Under the pieces are notes generated by a model. The model was not told the origin of the DNA, searched no databases, and worked only from the letters and a program-made list of their open reading frames with translations. This document shows positions 28,607 to 35,073 of a DNA stretch of 35,073 nt, piece after piece. Every line of letters starts with the position of its first letter. Within the stretch, counting starts at the first letter, position 1. Source of the DNA: Flavobacteriaceae bacterium (lineage in GTDB: Bacteria; Bacteroidota; Bacteroidia; Flavobacteriales; Flavobacteriaceae); NCBI GenBank assembly GCA_013003555.1, contig JABDIV010000115.1, positions 1-35,073 of the forward strand, written 5' to 3'. The translations under genes were made by a program, and so were the position numbers.

Positions 28607-29629
28607 ATGCCTTCAGAAAAAATCTATATTCTTGGAATAGAGTCATCATGTGATGATACGGCAGCTTCCGTAATATGTAACGGCAAGATCTTGAGCAATG
28701 TTGTTACGCGGCAAAGCGTGCATGAAGAATATGGCGGCGTGGTGCCCGAACTGGCTTCACGGGCCCATCAGCAAAACATTGTACCTGCGGTACATATGGC
28801 ACTAAAGAAAGCCAATATCAGAAAGGAAGAACTTCATGCCATCGCATTTACCAGGGGTCCGGGTTTGTTGGGATCGCTTCTGGTTGGATCTTCGTTCGCT
28901 AAATCGATGTCCTATGGCTTGAATATTCCTCTTATCGATGTTCATCATATGCAGGCACATATCCTTGCACACTTCATCGATGAGGAAGGTTTTGATAAAC
29001 CAGAATTTCCGTTTATCGCTTTAACCATTTCTGGTGGTCATACACAAATCGTAAAGGTTAAGGACTATTTTGATATGGATATTCTGGGACAAACCCTCGA
29101 CGACGCCATCGGGGAAGCCTATGATAAAAGCGGTAAGATCTTAGGACTTGGCTATCCGGCCGGACCGGAAATTGATAAACGAGCGCAATTGGGGAATCCG
29201 AAGGCGTTTAAATTTACCAAACCCAAGGTCGACGGTTTAAATTTCAGTTTTTCAGGTTTAAAAACCGCCATCTTATATTTCATTCAGGCGGAAACGAAAA
29301 ATGATCCCGACTTTATCAGTAAAAACCTCAATGATATATGCGCCTCAATTCAATACACCATTATCGGAATTGTGATGGACAAGCTTAACCGGGCCGTGGC
29401 GCAAACCGGAATAAAGCAAATCGCCATTGGTGGCGGTGTATCGGCTAATTCCGGAATACGAGCTGCCCTAAAGAATGCTGAAAGTAAGTTCGGCTGGAAA
29501 ACCTTTATTCCAAAATTTGAGTACACCACCGACAATGCAGCCATGATTGCCATTGTTGGATATTTGAAGTACCTTCAAGGTGATTTTGCCGATAAGACCA
29601 TAAGCACCTCGGCACGACTCTCATTTTAA
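28607..29629 (+). CDS. tsaD: tRNA N6-threonylcarbamoyladenosine synthase subunit TsaD
   Basis: This is a 340-residue Kae1/TsaD protein that transfers the threonylcarbamoyl group to A37 of tRNAs reading ANN codons, working with TsaB and TsaE. The N-terminal IYILGIESSCDDTAASV, metal-binding HMQAHILAH, TISGGHTQ, GEAYDKSGKILGLGYPAGPEID and the late GGGVSANSGIR are all present. Start and length match the family. It heads the rightward gene run and is divergent from tamB. The next gene begins 2 bp after its stop. Confidence 0.97.
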   Translation: MPSEKIYILGIESSCDDTAASVICNGKILSNVVTRQSVHEEYGGVVPELASRAHQQNIVPAVHMALKKANIRKEELHAIAFTRGPGLLGSLLVGSSFAKSMSYGLNIPLIDVHHMQAHILAHFIDEEGFDKPEFPFIALTISGGHTQIVKVKDYFDMDILGQTLDDAIGEAYDKSGKILGLGYPAGPEIDKRAQLGNPKAFKFTKPKVDGLNFSFSGLKTAILYFIQAETKNDPDFISKNLNDICASIQYTIIGIVMDKLNRAVAQTGIKQIAIGGGVSANSGIRAALKNAESKFGWKTFIPKFEYTTDNAAMIAIVGYLKYLQGDFADKTISTSARLSF

Positions 29630-29631
29630 TC

Positions 29632-29958
29632 ATGGCTTATAACGAAGAACTCGCAACACGCATACGTTCCCAACTTGAATTATTCAAGGAAGACTTCACA
29701 GAAAAACGAATGTTCGGTGGACTGGCGTTTCTTTACAGAGGTAAAATGACTATCGGAATCATAAAAAATGATTTGATGGTTCGTGTTCTATCCCATAAAA
29801 TGGAACATGAACTTGCTAAAGATTTTAACCGACTGATGGATTTTACCAAGCGTCCTATGAAGGAATTCATATATGTAGCACCTCAAGGTGTAACTACCGA
29901 ACGGGATCTTTTACATTATATCGAACTCGGTCTTGAACATGCACGTTCAAAATTCTAA
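29632..29958 (+). CDS. TfoX/Sxy N-terminal domain protein
   Basis: This is a 108-residue soluble protein matching the N-terminal domain of TfoX/Sxy. It has KRMFGGLAFLYRGKMTIGI in the middle and ends with a helical YIELGLEHARSKF. Stand-alone versions are common in Bacteroidota and have no known link to competence. It starts 2 bp after tsaD and is followed by an 87-bp gap containing an inverted repeat. Its function is not known. Confidence 0.85.
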   Translation: MAYNEELATRIRSQLELFKEDFTEKRMFGGLAFLYRGKMTIGIIKNDLMVRVLSHKMEHELAKDFNRLMDFTKRPMKEFIYVAPQGVTTERDLLHYIELGLEHARSKF

Positions 29959-29999
29959 TTGTTAAAACTTCTGTTGATAAACTTGAGATCATGCGTGAC

Positions 30000-30029
30000 T
30001 TCGCAATGATTATTTGAGTTAATTGCGGA
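30000..30029. repeat. Inverted repeat upstream of the parvulin gene
   Basis: CGCAAT (30002-30007) and ATTGCG (30022-30027) form a perfect six-base inverted repeat, extendable to eight with one G-T pair, around a 14-base spacer. It lies 17 bp before the ATG at 30046. No T run follows, so a terminator is unlikely. It could be an operator or a leader hairpin, or chance. Confidence 0.25.
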
Positions 30030-30045
30030 AATTAAATCTATTTGA

Positions 30046-30684
30046 ATGAACCGACTTATTTTATTGACAGTCTTTTTGGGACTGGGGCTAAACCTTTCGG
30101 CACAGGTCAAACTCAAAAAACAGCTTGACTCTATCAACACAACTGAAAAGGCGAAACAATTTTTAAAAGAACACAAAAAAAGGAACGGAAAGATCCTGAC
30201 TTTTAATGAAGAAAAGCACAAAACACCCTTCGCCGAGGAAATATTGCAGATGGGACATGGCGGTACAAAGGTGTTTAAGAACGAGTACGAAAACATACAT
30301 TATAAAGTACTCGACAAAAAGAAAATTCCATACTATCGCGTGAATTATATCATGCTGGACGGACGAAAAATGAGTCAGTCAGATATTGACAATGTCCGGC
30401 CACATCTTATCGCTGAAATAAATAAAGGCACACCATTTAAAGACCTTGCACGACAGTTCTCAATGGATCAAAATGCAAATCGAGGTGGTGATAGCGGGTG
30501 GATTACCTACGGTGATATGTTACCTGAATTTGAACAACAAGTGATGAACGATGCTCATGTCGTAAATGATGTATTTACCGTTGACGTCGAATCGAATCAA
30601 TGGTATTACGTGGTGCAAAAAGCTTACGATAAAAAAGATATTACTGAAGTAAAAGTGCTCCGATTGGTTGTAAGTAAAAAGTAA
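30046..30684 (+). CDS. Periplasmic parvulin-type peptidyl-prolyl isomerase
   Basis: This 212-residue protein has a signal peptide (MNRLILLTVFLGLGLNLSAQ) and one parvulin domain (about 95-205). Domain marks are FKDLARQFSMDQNANRGGDSGWITYGDMLPEFEQ and a final strand WYYVVQK. The N-terminal region is charged and helical (about 21-80), like a small SurA-type chaperone part. It would fold or escort outer-membrane proteins. Its stop overlaps the rsmE start by one base (TAATG), so the two are translationally linked. The combination with rRNA methylase is one of position, not function. Confidence 0.88.
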   Translation: MNRLILLTVFLGLGLNLSAQVKLKKQLDSINTTEKAKQFLKEHKKRNGKILTFNEEKHKTPFAEEILQMGHGGTKVFKNEYENIHYKVLDKKKIPYYRVNYIMLDGRKMSQSDIDNVRPHLIAEINKGTPFKDLARQFSMDQNANRGGDSGWITYGDMLPEFEQQVMNDAHVVNDVFTVDVESNQWYYVVQKAYDKKDITEVKVLRLVVSKK

Positions 30685-31388
30685 TGCAGCTATTCTATAA
30701 TCCTGAACTCGACGATTCGATAACTGAATTTACAGTATCCAAAGAAGAAAGTCGGCATATTGTTAAGGTCCTGCGCATGAAGGCCGGTGACGCGCTTAAT
30801 TTTACAAATGGCGCGGGATGGCAGTTTGAATGCACCATTCTTAAGGATGATGACAAACGCAGCCTGATAGGTATCGACAAAAAACACTTCCATTCCCCAA
30901 GACCTTTTTCATTGAACCTGGCCGTAGCGCCAACCAAAATGAATGATCGTTATGAATGGTTCTTAGAAAAAGTGACAGAGATCGGGGTAGAAACTATTAC
31001 ACCATTGATCTGCGAACATAGCGAGCGCAAGCAGATAAAAGTAACACGAATGCAAAAGATTATTGAATCGGCTATGAAACAATCCAATCGCTTTTTTCTT
31101 CCAAAACTTAACGAGGCAATTTCCTTTAAGGAATTTATAATGTCTGATCAGGATGCTGCATGTTTTATCGCGCATTGTCATCGACATGATCTTTTACCTT
31201 TAAAATCTAAATTGAATAAACCTCAGTCCACAACAATATTAATCGGACCCGAAGGAGATTTCAGTGTTAAAGAAATTGAAATGGCTTTGGAGGGTGGATA
31301 TATTCCTGTAAATTTGGGTCAATCGAGGCTGCGCACCGAAACTGCGGCAATCGTAGCCTGTCACACAGTTGCTTTGGCATATGACTAG
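30684..31388 (+). CDS. rsmE: 16S rRNA (uracil-1498-N3)-methyltransferase RsmE
   Basis: This is a 234-residue SPOUT methyltransferase that methylates N3 of U1498 in 16S rRNA. The N-terminal PUA-like part contains HIVKVLRMKAGD. The C-terminal knot has ILIGPEGDFSVKEIE and LGQSRLRTETAAI, the standard SAM-binding trefoil-knot signature. Length is normal. It overlaps the parvulin stop by one base and the DUF4159 gene start by eight bases, a tight operon. Confidence 0.95.
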   Translation: MQLFYNPELDDSITEFTVSKEESRHIVKVLRMKAGDALNFTNGAGWQFECTILKDDDKRSLIGIDKKHFHSPRPFSLNLAVAPTKMNDRYEWFLEKVTEIGVETITPLICEHSERKQIKVTRMQKIIESAMKQSNRFFLPKLNEAISFKEFIMSDQDAACFIAHCHRHDLLPLKSKLNKPQSTTILIGPEGDFSVKEIEMALEGGYIPVNLGQSRLRTETAAIVACHTVALAYD

Positions 31389-32025
31389 ATCTATTCTTGT
31401 ATTGATTATGTTCTTTGGTATGTTTTTAATGCATGCCCAGGAAGTAGCAATTCTAAAATATAAAGGTGGTGGAGACTGGTATTCCAATCCCACGGCATTG
31501 CCTAACCTTATTGAATACTGCAACCAAAATATCAATACCGCTATCAATACAAAACCACAGACCGTTGAGGTAGGCAGCACAGATATTTTACAGTTCCCCT
31601 TTATTCATATGACCGGTCATGGTAATGTGTTTTTTAGCGAGAGCGATGCTGAAAATCTTCGCAATTATTTGCTGTCAGGAGGATTCTTACACATCGATGA
31701 CAATTACGGGATGCAACCTTATATTGTTAAGGAGCTGAAAAAAGTATTTCCGAACAAGGAACTAATTGAAATTCCATCGAATCATCCGCTGTTTAATATC
31801 GTTTATAATTTTCCTCAAGGACTGCCCAAAATTCATGAGCATGATGGTAAAAGGCCGCAAGCTTTGGGACTTTTTGAAGAAGACAGACTCATTTTACTTT
31901 TTACCTATGAATCTGATCTGGGAGATGGATGGGAAGACCCTGAAGTGCATAACGACCCCGAAGACATTCGTATTAAAGCACTTCAAATGGGTGCTAATAT
32001 CATCAAATTTGCCTTCGAATATTAA
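31381..32025 (+). CDS. DUF4159 domain secreted protein
   Basis: This 214-residue protein has a signal peptide (MTRSILVLIMFFGMFLMHAQ) and then a DUF4159 domain, which resembles a class I glutamine-amidotransferase-like fold. Marks are AILKYKGGGDWYSNP, HMTGHGNVFFSE, LLSGGFLHIDDNYG and the acidic segment GDGWEDPEVHNDPEDIR. The usual amidotransferase Cys nucleophile is not seen. I start at ATG 31381, which overlaps the rsmE stop by eight bases; a TTG at 31369 would shift the signal peptide. It sits 2 bp before the SpoU gene. Function is unknown; members often occur with gliding or secretion genes, which are not in this window. Confidence 0.85.
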   Translation: MTRSILVLIMFFGMFLMHAQEVAILKYKGGGDWYSNPTALPNLIEYCNQNINTAINTKPQTVEVGSTDILQFPFIHMTGHGNVFFSESDAENLRNYLLSGGFLHIDDNYGMQPYIVKELKKVFPNKELIEIPSNHPLFNIVYNFPQGLPKIHEHDGKRPQALGLFEEDRLILLFTYESDLGDGWEDPEVHNDPEDIRIKALQMGANIIKFAFEY

Positions 32026-32027
32026 CG

Positions 32028-32528
32028 GTGCAAACAACCTTTTATAGCTCGAGATTTAAGAAACGAGAATTTCCAATTGTCGTTGTAACCGATCATGTTC
32101 ATGGTGAATTAAACATCGGAAGTCTTTTCAGAATATGTGATGCCTTTGGCGTTGAGCGACTTATCCTAACCGGGTTAGAAGGTAGCCTTGGGCGCAAGGT
32201 TAGAAAAACATCCCGTTCGACCGAACGAGTGGTTGATTTTGAATTTCAAAGTGATATTTTAAGTTGTGTTATGGATCTTAAAGCCGCTGGATACCACCTC
32301 GTAAGTATTGAAATTACCGAGGAAAGCAGAGCCTTGCACCATTCTTTATTTCAACCGGAAAATCCCGTAGCAATTATTGTCGGCGACGAACGATTTGGAA
32401 TTTCCGAAGCCGTATTGGATCTATCGGATGATGTTTTTCATATTGAAATGTACGGACAGAACAGTAGTATGAATGTTGCACAGGCAACGGCTGTTGCTCT
32501 TTATGAGATCACACGTCAATTACTCTAG
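32028..32528 (+). CDS. TrmH/SpoU family RNA 2'-O-methyltransferase
   Basis: This 166-residue enzyme has the three SpoU motifs: NIGSLFRICDAFG (motif 1), IIVGDERFGIS (motif 2) and IEMYGQNSSMNVAQATAVALYE (motif 3). It would methylate a ribose 2'-hydroxyl of tRNA or rRNA. It is shorter than enzymes with an added substrate-binding domain. The start is GTG at 32028, 2 bp after the DUF4159 stop. The exact RNA target cannot be told from sequence. Confidence 0.9.
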   Translation: MQTTFYSSRFKKREFPIVVVTDHVHGELNIGSLFRICDAFGVERLILTGLEGSLGRKVRKTSRSTERVVDFEFQSDILSCVMDLKAAGYHLVSIEITEESRALHHSLFQPENPVAIIVGDERFGISEAVLDLSDDVFHIEMYGQNSSMNVAQATAVALYEITRQLL

Positions 32529-32551
32529 TCTGGTTTTTATATCTTTAAGCG

Positions 32552-33640
32552 ATGAATTCAAATATAATAGCTCGAGGCATCCTGAAGGCAGTCGCATTTA
32601 TTTTTGGTATTGCCCTGTTGCTTTACTTTTTATACCTCATTCAATCGGTGATTGTATATATCATGATCGCCGTGGTATTATCTTTGGTGGGCCGGCCGAT
32701 CGTCCTTTTTTTGCGAAGGCGCCTGAAGTTTAACAATACCCTGGCTGTAATTACCACCATGGTTTTTTATCTCGCAATCCTGGCAGGGCTTGTTTCCCTA
32801 TTTATTCCATTGGTTGCCGAACAAAGCAGAAATCTCTCCCTTTTAAATATCGATCAATTACAGAGCAACATTGAGAACTTATATCGCGAAATAATTACTT
32901 ATTTCAACCTCAAAGAGATCGATATTGAGCGGTCAATAAAGGACTCCGGTTTTTTACAAAATATTGATTATTCGATAATTCCAGATTTTCTGAATTCGAT
33001 CATGAGCAGTTTGGGCAGTTTCAGTGTTGGCCTTTTCTCTGTTCTCTTCATAGGATTTTTCTTTCTTAAAGACAGTAAACTATTCGAGGATGGCATATTA
33101 ACATTTGTCGCTGATCGCAACGAACTGCGCGTTAAAAACTCAATAACGAAGATTAAAGATCTGCTGTCGCGGTACTTCGTCGGACTAATCATTCAAATAC
33201 TTATACTCTTTGTAATATATACCACCACACTCCTTATTTTCGGAATAAAAAATGCGGTCGTAATCGCGTTTTTATGTGCCTTGCTGAATTTGATTCCCTA
33301 TATCGGACCGCTGGTAAGTGCCTTCCTTATGATTTTATTAACCATGTCTAGTAATCTTGGTGAAAGTTTTAGTTCGGTCATTTTACCGACGTCGATTTAC
33401 GTTATGATTGGTTTTATTATCGCTCAGCTGGTGGATAATTTTTTCAGTCAACCTTATATCTATTCAAAAAGTGCACGTTCACATCCTCTTGAGATCTTCC
33501 TGGTTATAATTGTTGCGGGTATTGTATTTGGAGTTGTCGGTATGATTGTTGCCATTCCAACTTACACAGCCATAAAAGTTATTTTGAAAGAATTTTTATC
33601 AGATAATAAAATTGTCAGGCGGCTCACAAAGGATCTTTAA
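32552..33640 (+). CDS. AI-2E family transporter (PerM/YhhT-like)
   Basis: This 362-residue integral membrane protein has hydrophobic segments near the N-terminus (about 10-45 and 62-85), a soluble insert (about 90-145), and more helices from about 150 onward. The segments LCALLNLIPYIGPLVSAFL and QLVDNFFSQPYIYS are typical of the AI-2E/PerM family. Members export or exchange small molecules or ions; one E. coli member moves autoinducer-2, but this does not extend to all. It starts 23 bp after the SpoU gene. Confidence 0.9.
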   Translation: MNSNIIARGILKAVAFIFGIALLLYFLYLIQSVIVYIMIAVVLSLVGRPIVLFLRRRLKFNNTLAVITTMVFYLAILAGLVSLFIPLVAEQSRNLSLLNIDQLQSNIENLYREIITYFNLKEIDIERSIKDSGFLQNIDYSIIPDFLNSIMSSLGSFSVGLFSVLFIGFFFLKDSKLFEDGILTFVADRNELRVKNSITKIKDLLSRYFVGLIIQILILFVIYTTTLLIFGIKNAVVIAFLCALLNLIPYIGPLVSAFLMILLTMSSNLGESFSSVILPTSIYVMIGFIIAQLVDNFFSQPYIYSKSARSHPLEIFLVIIVAGIVFGVVGMIVAIPTYTAIKVILKEFLSDNKIVRRLTKDL

Positions 33641-33647
33641 TTCAGAA

Positions 33648-34832
33648 TTGAACCGGGATTTATTACATAACGATATACAGGAATTCATTTTAAATAATCT
33701 CGAAAGTGATGTTCATGACCTGGTATTGAAATCCAAGGAATTTCAAGGTATTCCTATGCCAGTCATTGCCGGGCAAATCGAATCAAAAAAACGCATTCAG
33801 AAAAAGTTGCCCACATGGTTTAAAACAACAGGCATTTATTATCCGAATAAAAAACGGCTGGAACAATCATCTTCAGAACTTACAGCAAATTATAAATCGA
33901 AAGTTTTTTCAGGGCAAAGCCTGATCGATCTGACCGGAGGCTTCGGTATAGACGCTTATTTTTTTTCTAAAGTATTCAGGAGTGTTACCTATTGCGAAAC
34001 AGATGCTGAACTCAGCACCATCGCAGCGCATAATTTTAGCGTGCTCGGAGCAGAAAATATTGAGGTCATACATGGCAGCGGAATAAGTATTCTGAATTCT
34101 TCTGACCGTAAATTCGATTGTATTTATATTGATCCGTCGCGTCGACATTCCATAAAGGGGCGCGTCCATTTTATCAAAGAATGCGAACCGGATATCACGG
34201 AATATCTCAATCTTTTTTTTAATCGCAGTTCCCAAATCCTGATCAAGTTATCACCCATGCTCGATCTGCAACAAGCTGTTCAGGAATTAGATGATGTAAG
34301 CCGAATACATATTCTCGCCATAAATAATGAGGTAAAAGAGCTGCTGTTCGAATTAAGAAAGGGATTCAATGATGATATGGAAATTAAAACAACAAATTTT
34401 ACGAAGACTGGGCATCAGACCTTCTCTTTTGTCTTCACCGAAGAACAACAAATTGAACCGAATTTAGGATCTCTGAAATCCTATTTATATGAACCAAATG
34501 CAGCCATTTTAAAGAGCGGTGCGTTCAAAAGTGTCGGCTTAAATTATGGGCTTGACAAACTACATCAACACACACATCTGTATACCTCAGATAAGAGGAT
34601 TTCATTTCCAGGTCGCGTTTTCAATATCGAAATGGTTATTCCTTACGCTGATAAAAAAGAATTGAAAAAGCACCTTTTAAAAACCAAAGGAAATTTAAGT
34701 GTTAGAAACTTCCCGATAAACGTTGAAGCTCTTCGCCGGAAATTTAAAATAAAAGATGGCGGAAAGCGATACATCTTTTTTGTTACCGATCAGCATGACC
34801 AAAAGATCGTGATTATTGGTGGAAAGGCATAA
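33648..34832 (+). CDS. Class I SAM-dependent methyltransferase with THUMP-like domain
   Basis: This 394-residue protein has a Rossmann methyltransferase fold: motif I is LIDLTGGFGIDAYFF, the acidic loop is YCETDAEL, and the catalytic-type DCIYIDPSRR follows. A C-terminal THUMP-like RNA-binding region (about 290-390) ends VIIGGKA. It probably modifies tRNA or rRNA. There is no ATG start. TTG 33612 opens the frame but overlaps the AI-2E gene by 29 bp; TTG 33648 lies 7 bp after that gene's stop and gives MNRDLLHNDIQEFIL, a likelier N-terminus. It ends the rightward run. Confidence 0.85.
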   Translation: MNRDLLHNDIQEFILNNLESDVHDLVLKSKEFQGIPMPVIAGQIESKKRIQKKLPTWFKTTGIYYPNKKRLEQSSSELTANYKSKVFSGQSLIDLTGGFGIDAYFFSKVFRSVTYCETDAELSTIAAHNFSVLGAENIEVIHGSGISILNSSDRKFDCIYIDPSRRHSIKGRVHFIKECEPDITEYLNLFFNRSSQILIKLSPMLDLQQAVQELDDVSRIHILAINNEVKELLFELRKGFNDDMEIKTTNFTKTGHQTFSFVFTEEQQIEPNLGSLKSYLYEPNAAILKSGAFKSVGLNYGLDKLHQHTHLYTSDKRISFPGRVFNIEMVIPYADKKELKKHLLKTKGNLSVRNFPINVEALRRKFKIKDGGKRYIFFVTDQHDQKIVIIGGKA

Positions 34833-34857
34833 AAAAAGGGTTGTCGTTAAACAACCC
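34831..34857 (-). terminator. Rho-independent terminator (minus strand)
   Basis: ACAACCC (34857-34851) and its partner (34844-34838) form a seven-base stem with a six-base loop. On the minus strand it is followed by seven T (34837-34831). It overlaps the stop codon of the plus-strand methyltransferase gene. For the plus strand only a weak T-rich stretch follows, so it may serve both directions but favours minus. Confidence 0.75.
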
Positions 34858-34940
34858 TCAATCCTTTATTGCTAATAACATTAACCTTAAACTATAGCTA
34901 TTGAAAGGATTTATTATTATTTGGTCATATCATCTTTCAA
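34831..34940 (-). ncRNA. Candidate small RNA of about 110 nt
   Basis: On the minus strand a promoter-like site (34973-34946) is followed about 100 bases later by a hairpin with a T run (34857-34831). Together they would make a transcript of about 110 nt. The predicted RNA can fold with AATCCTTT and AAAGGATT pairing across a central loop, ahead of the terminator hairpin. Its only reading frames are tiny, for example ATG ACC AAA followed by three TAA stops. I do not recognise a known RNA family (not SRP, tmRNA or 6S). The transcript is inferred from its signals only. Confidence 0.4.
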
Positions 34941-34945
34941 TGCTT

Positions 34946-34973
34946 CAAAATTACATTTTTATTTTTTAATCAA
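34946..34973 (-). promoter_or_regulatory. Flavobacterial-type promoter
   Basis: On the minus strand TTG (34973-34971), a 17-base spacer and TAATTTTG (34953-34946) together match the Bacteroidota promoter TTG-N17-23-TAnnTTTG. This is the best-formed promoter in the window. It faces the candidate small RNA and its terminator. The remaining bases to the right end (34974-35073) show no supported gene. Confidence 0.55.
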
Positions 34974-35073
34974 ATCCCTGTTGATTTTATTTAATTAAGA
35001 TTTAACATAAAGGAAAATTATTATAAATCTTGATCCAGTCACTTTACCGATCATAACTAGAGCACCTCAAAAA

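Noticed and set aside
34974..35073. Possible end of a minus-strand gene or tRNA at the right edge
   Set aside because: Only about ten codons would be present before a stop, and no tRNA fold is visible, so it cannot be supported.

Overview
The window reads as chromosomal DNA of a member of the Bacteroidota, most likely a flavobacterium (family Flavobacteriaceae). It has moderately low GC and dense gene packing with short gaps and frequent start/stop overlaps. Shine-Dalgarno sequences are not apparent, non-ATG starts are common, and a few promoter-like sites fit the Bacteroidota form TTG-N17-23-TAnnTTTG. The gene families (bacillithiol BshA, Bacteroidota-type LptD, MlaD and TamB, GH109, a GH3/serine-hydrolase fusion, DUF4159) point the same way. 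I see no phage, transposase, CRISPR, rRNA or tRNA, so this looks like core genome rather than an island.

Layout. (1) 1-5083, minus strand: aroC, an acidic amino-acid/dicarboxylate symporter, then a tight four-gene unit of an ATP-grasp ligase, a TerB-like protein, an N-formylglutamate amidohydrolase-like protein and a DUF1704/MATCAP-type carboxypeptidase cut by the window edge. (2) 5267-6840, plus strand: an LpxH-like phosphoesterase, a small outer-membrane barrel protein with repeated sequence elements upstream, and a clear terminator. (3) 6840-12361, minus strand: a GH3/beta-lactamase-like fusion, bshA and a GH109-like lipoprotein, all linked to amino sugars. (4) 12468-17657, minus strand: a cell-wall amidase, an MCE/MlaD protein and an iron-sulfur electron-transfer set (membrane 4Fe-4S protein, HAD protein, CCG-domain protein, conserved unknown). 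(5) 17745-20892, plus strand: lptD and ridA. (6) 20889-23781, minus strand: pfkA, gapA and an N-acetylglucosamine-kinase-like gene. (7) 23944-28416, minus strand: tamB. (8) 28607-34832, plus strand: tsaD, a TfoX-like gene, a parvulin, rsmE, a DUF4159 gene, a SpoU methyltransferase, an AI-2E family transporter and a THUMP-like methyltransferase. (9) 34831-34973, minus strand: a possible small RNA gene with its own promoter and terminator.

Two themes stand out. Envelope building and recycling is represented by LpxH, LptD, MlaD, TamB, the amidase, the GH3 fusion, GH109 and the amino-sugar kinase. RNA modification is represented by TsaD, RsmE, a SpoU enzyme and a THUMP-like methyltransferase. The most interesting lead is the pairing of an ATP-grasp ligase with a MATCAP-like carboxypeptidase at 1-2644, which could add and remove a residue on an unknown target. 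The second is the possible ~110-nt RNA at the right end. All gene calls rest on reading the translations; no database search was run.
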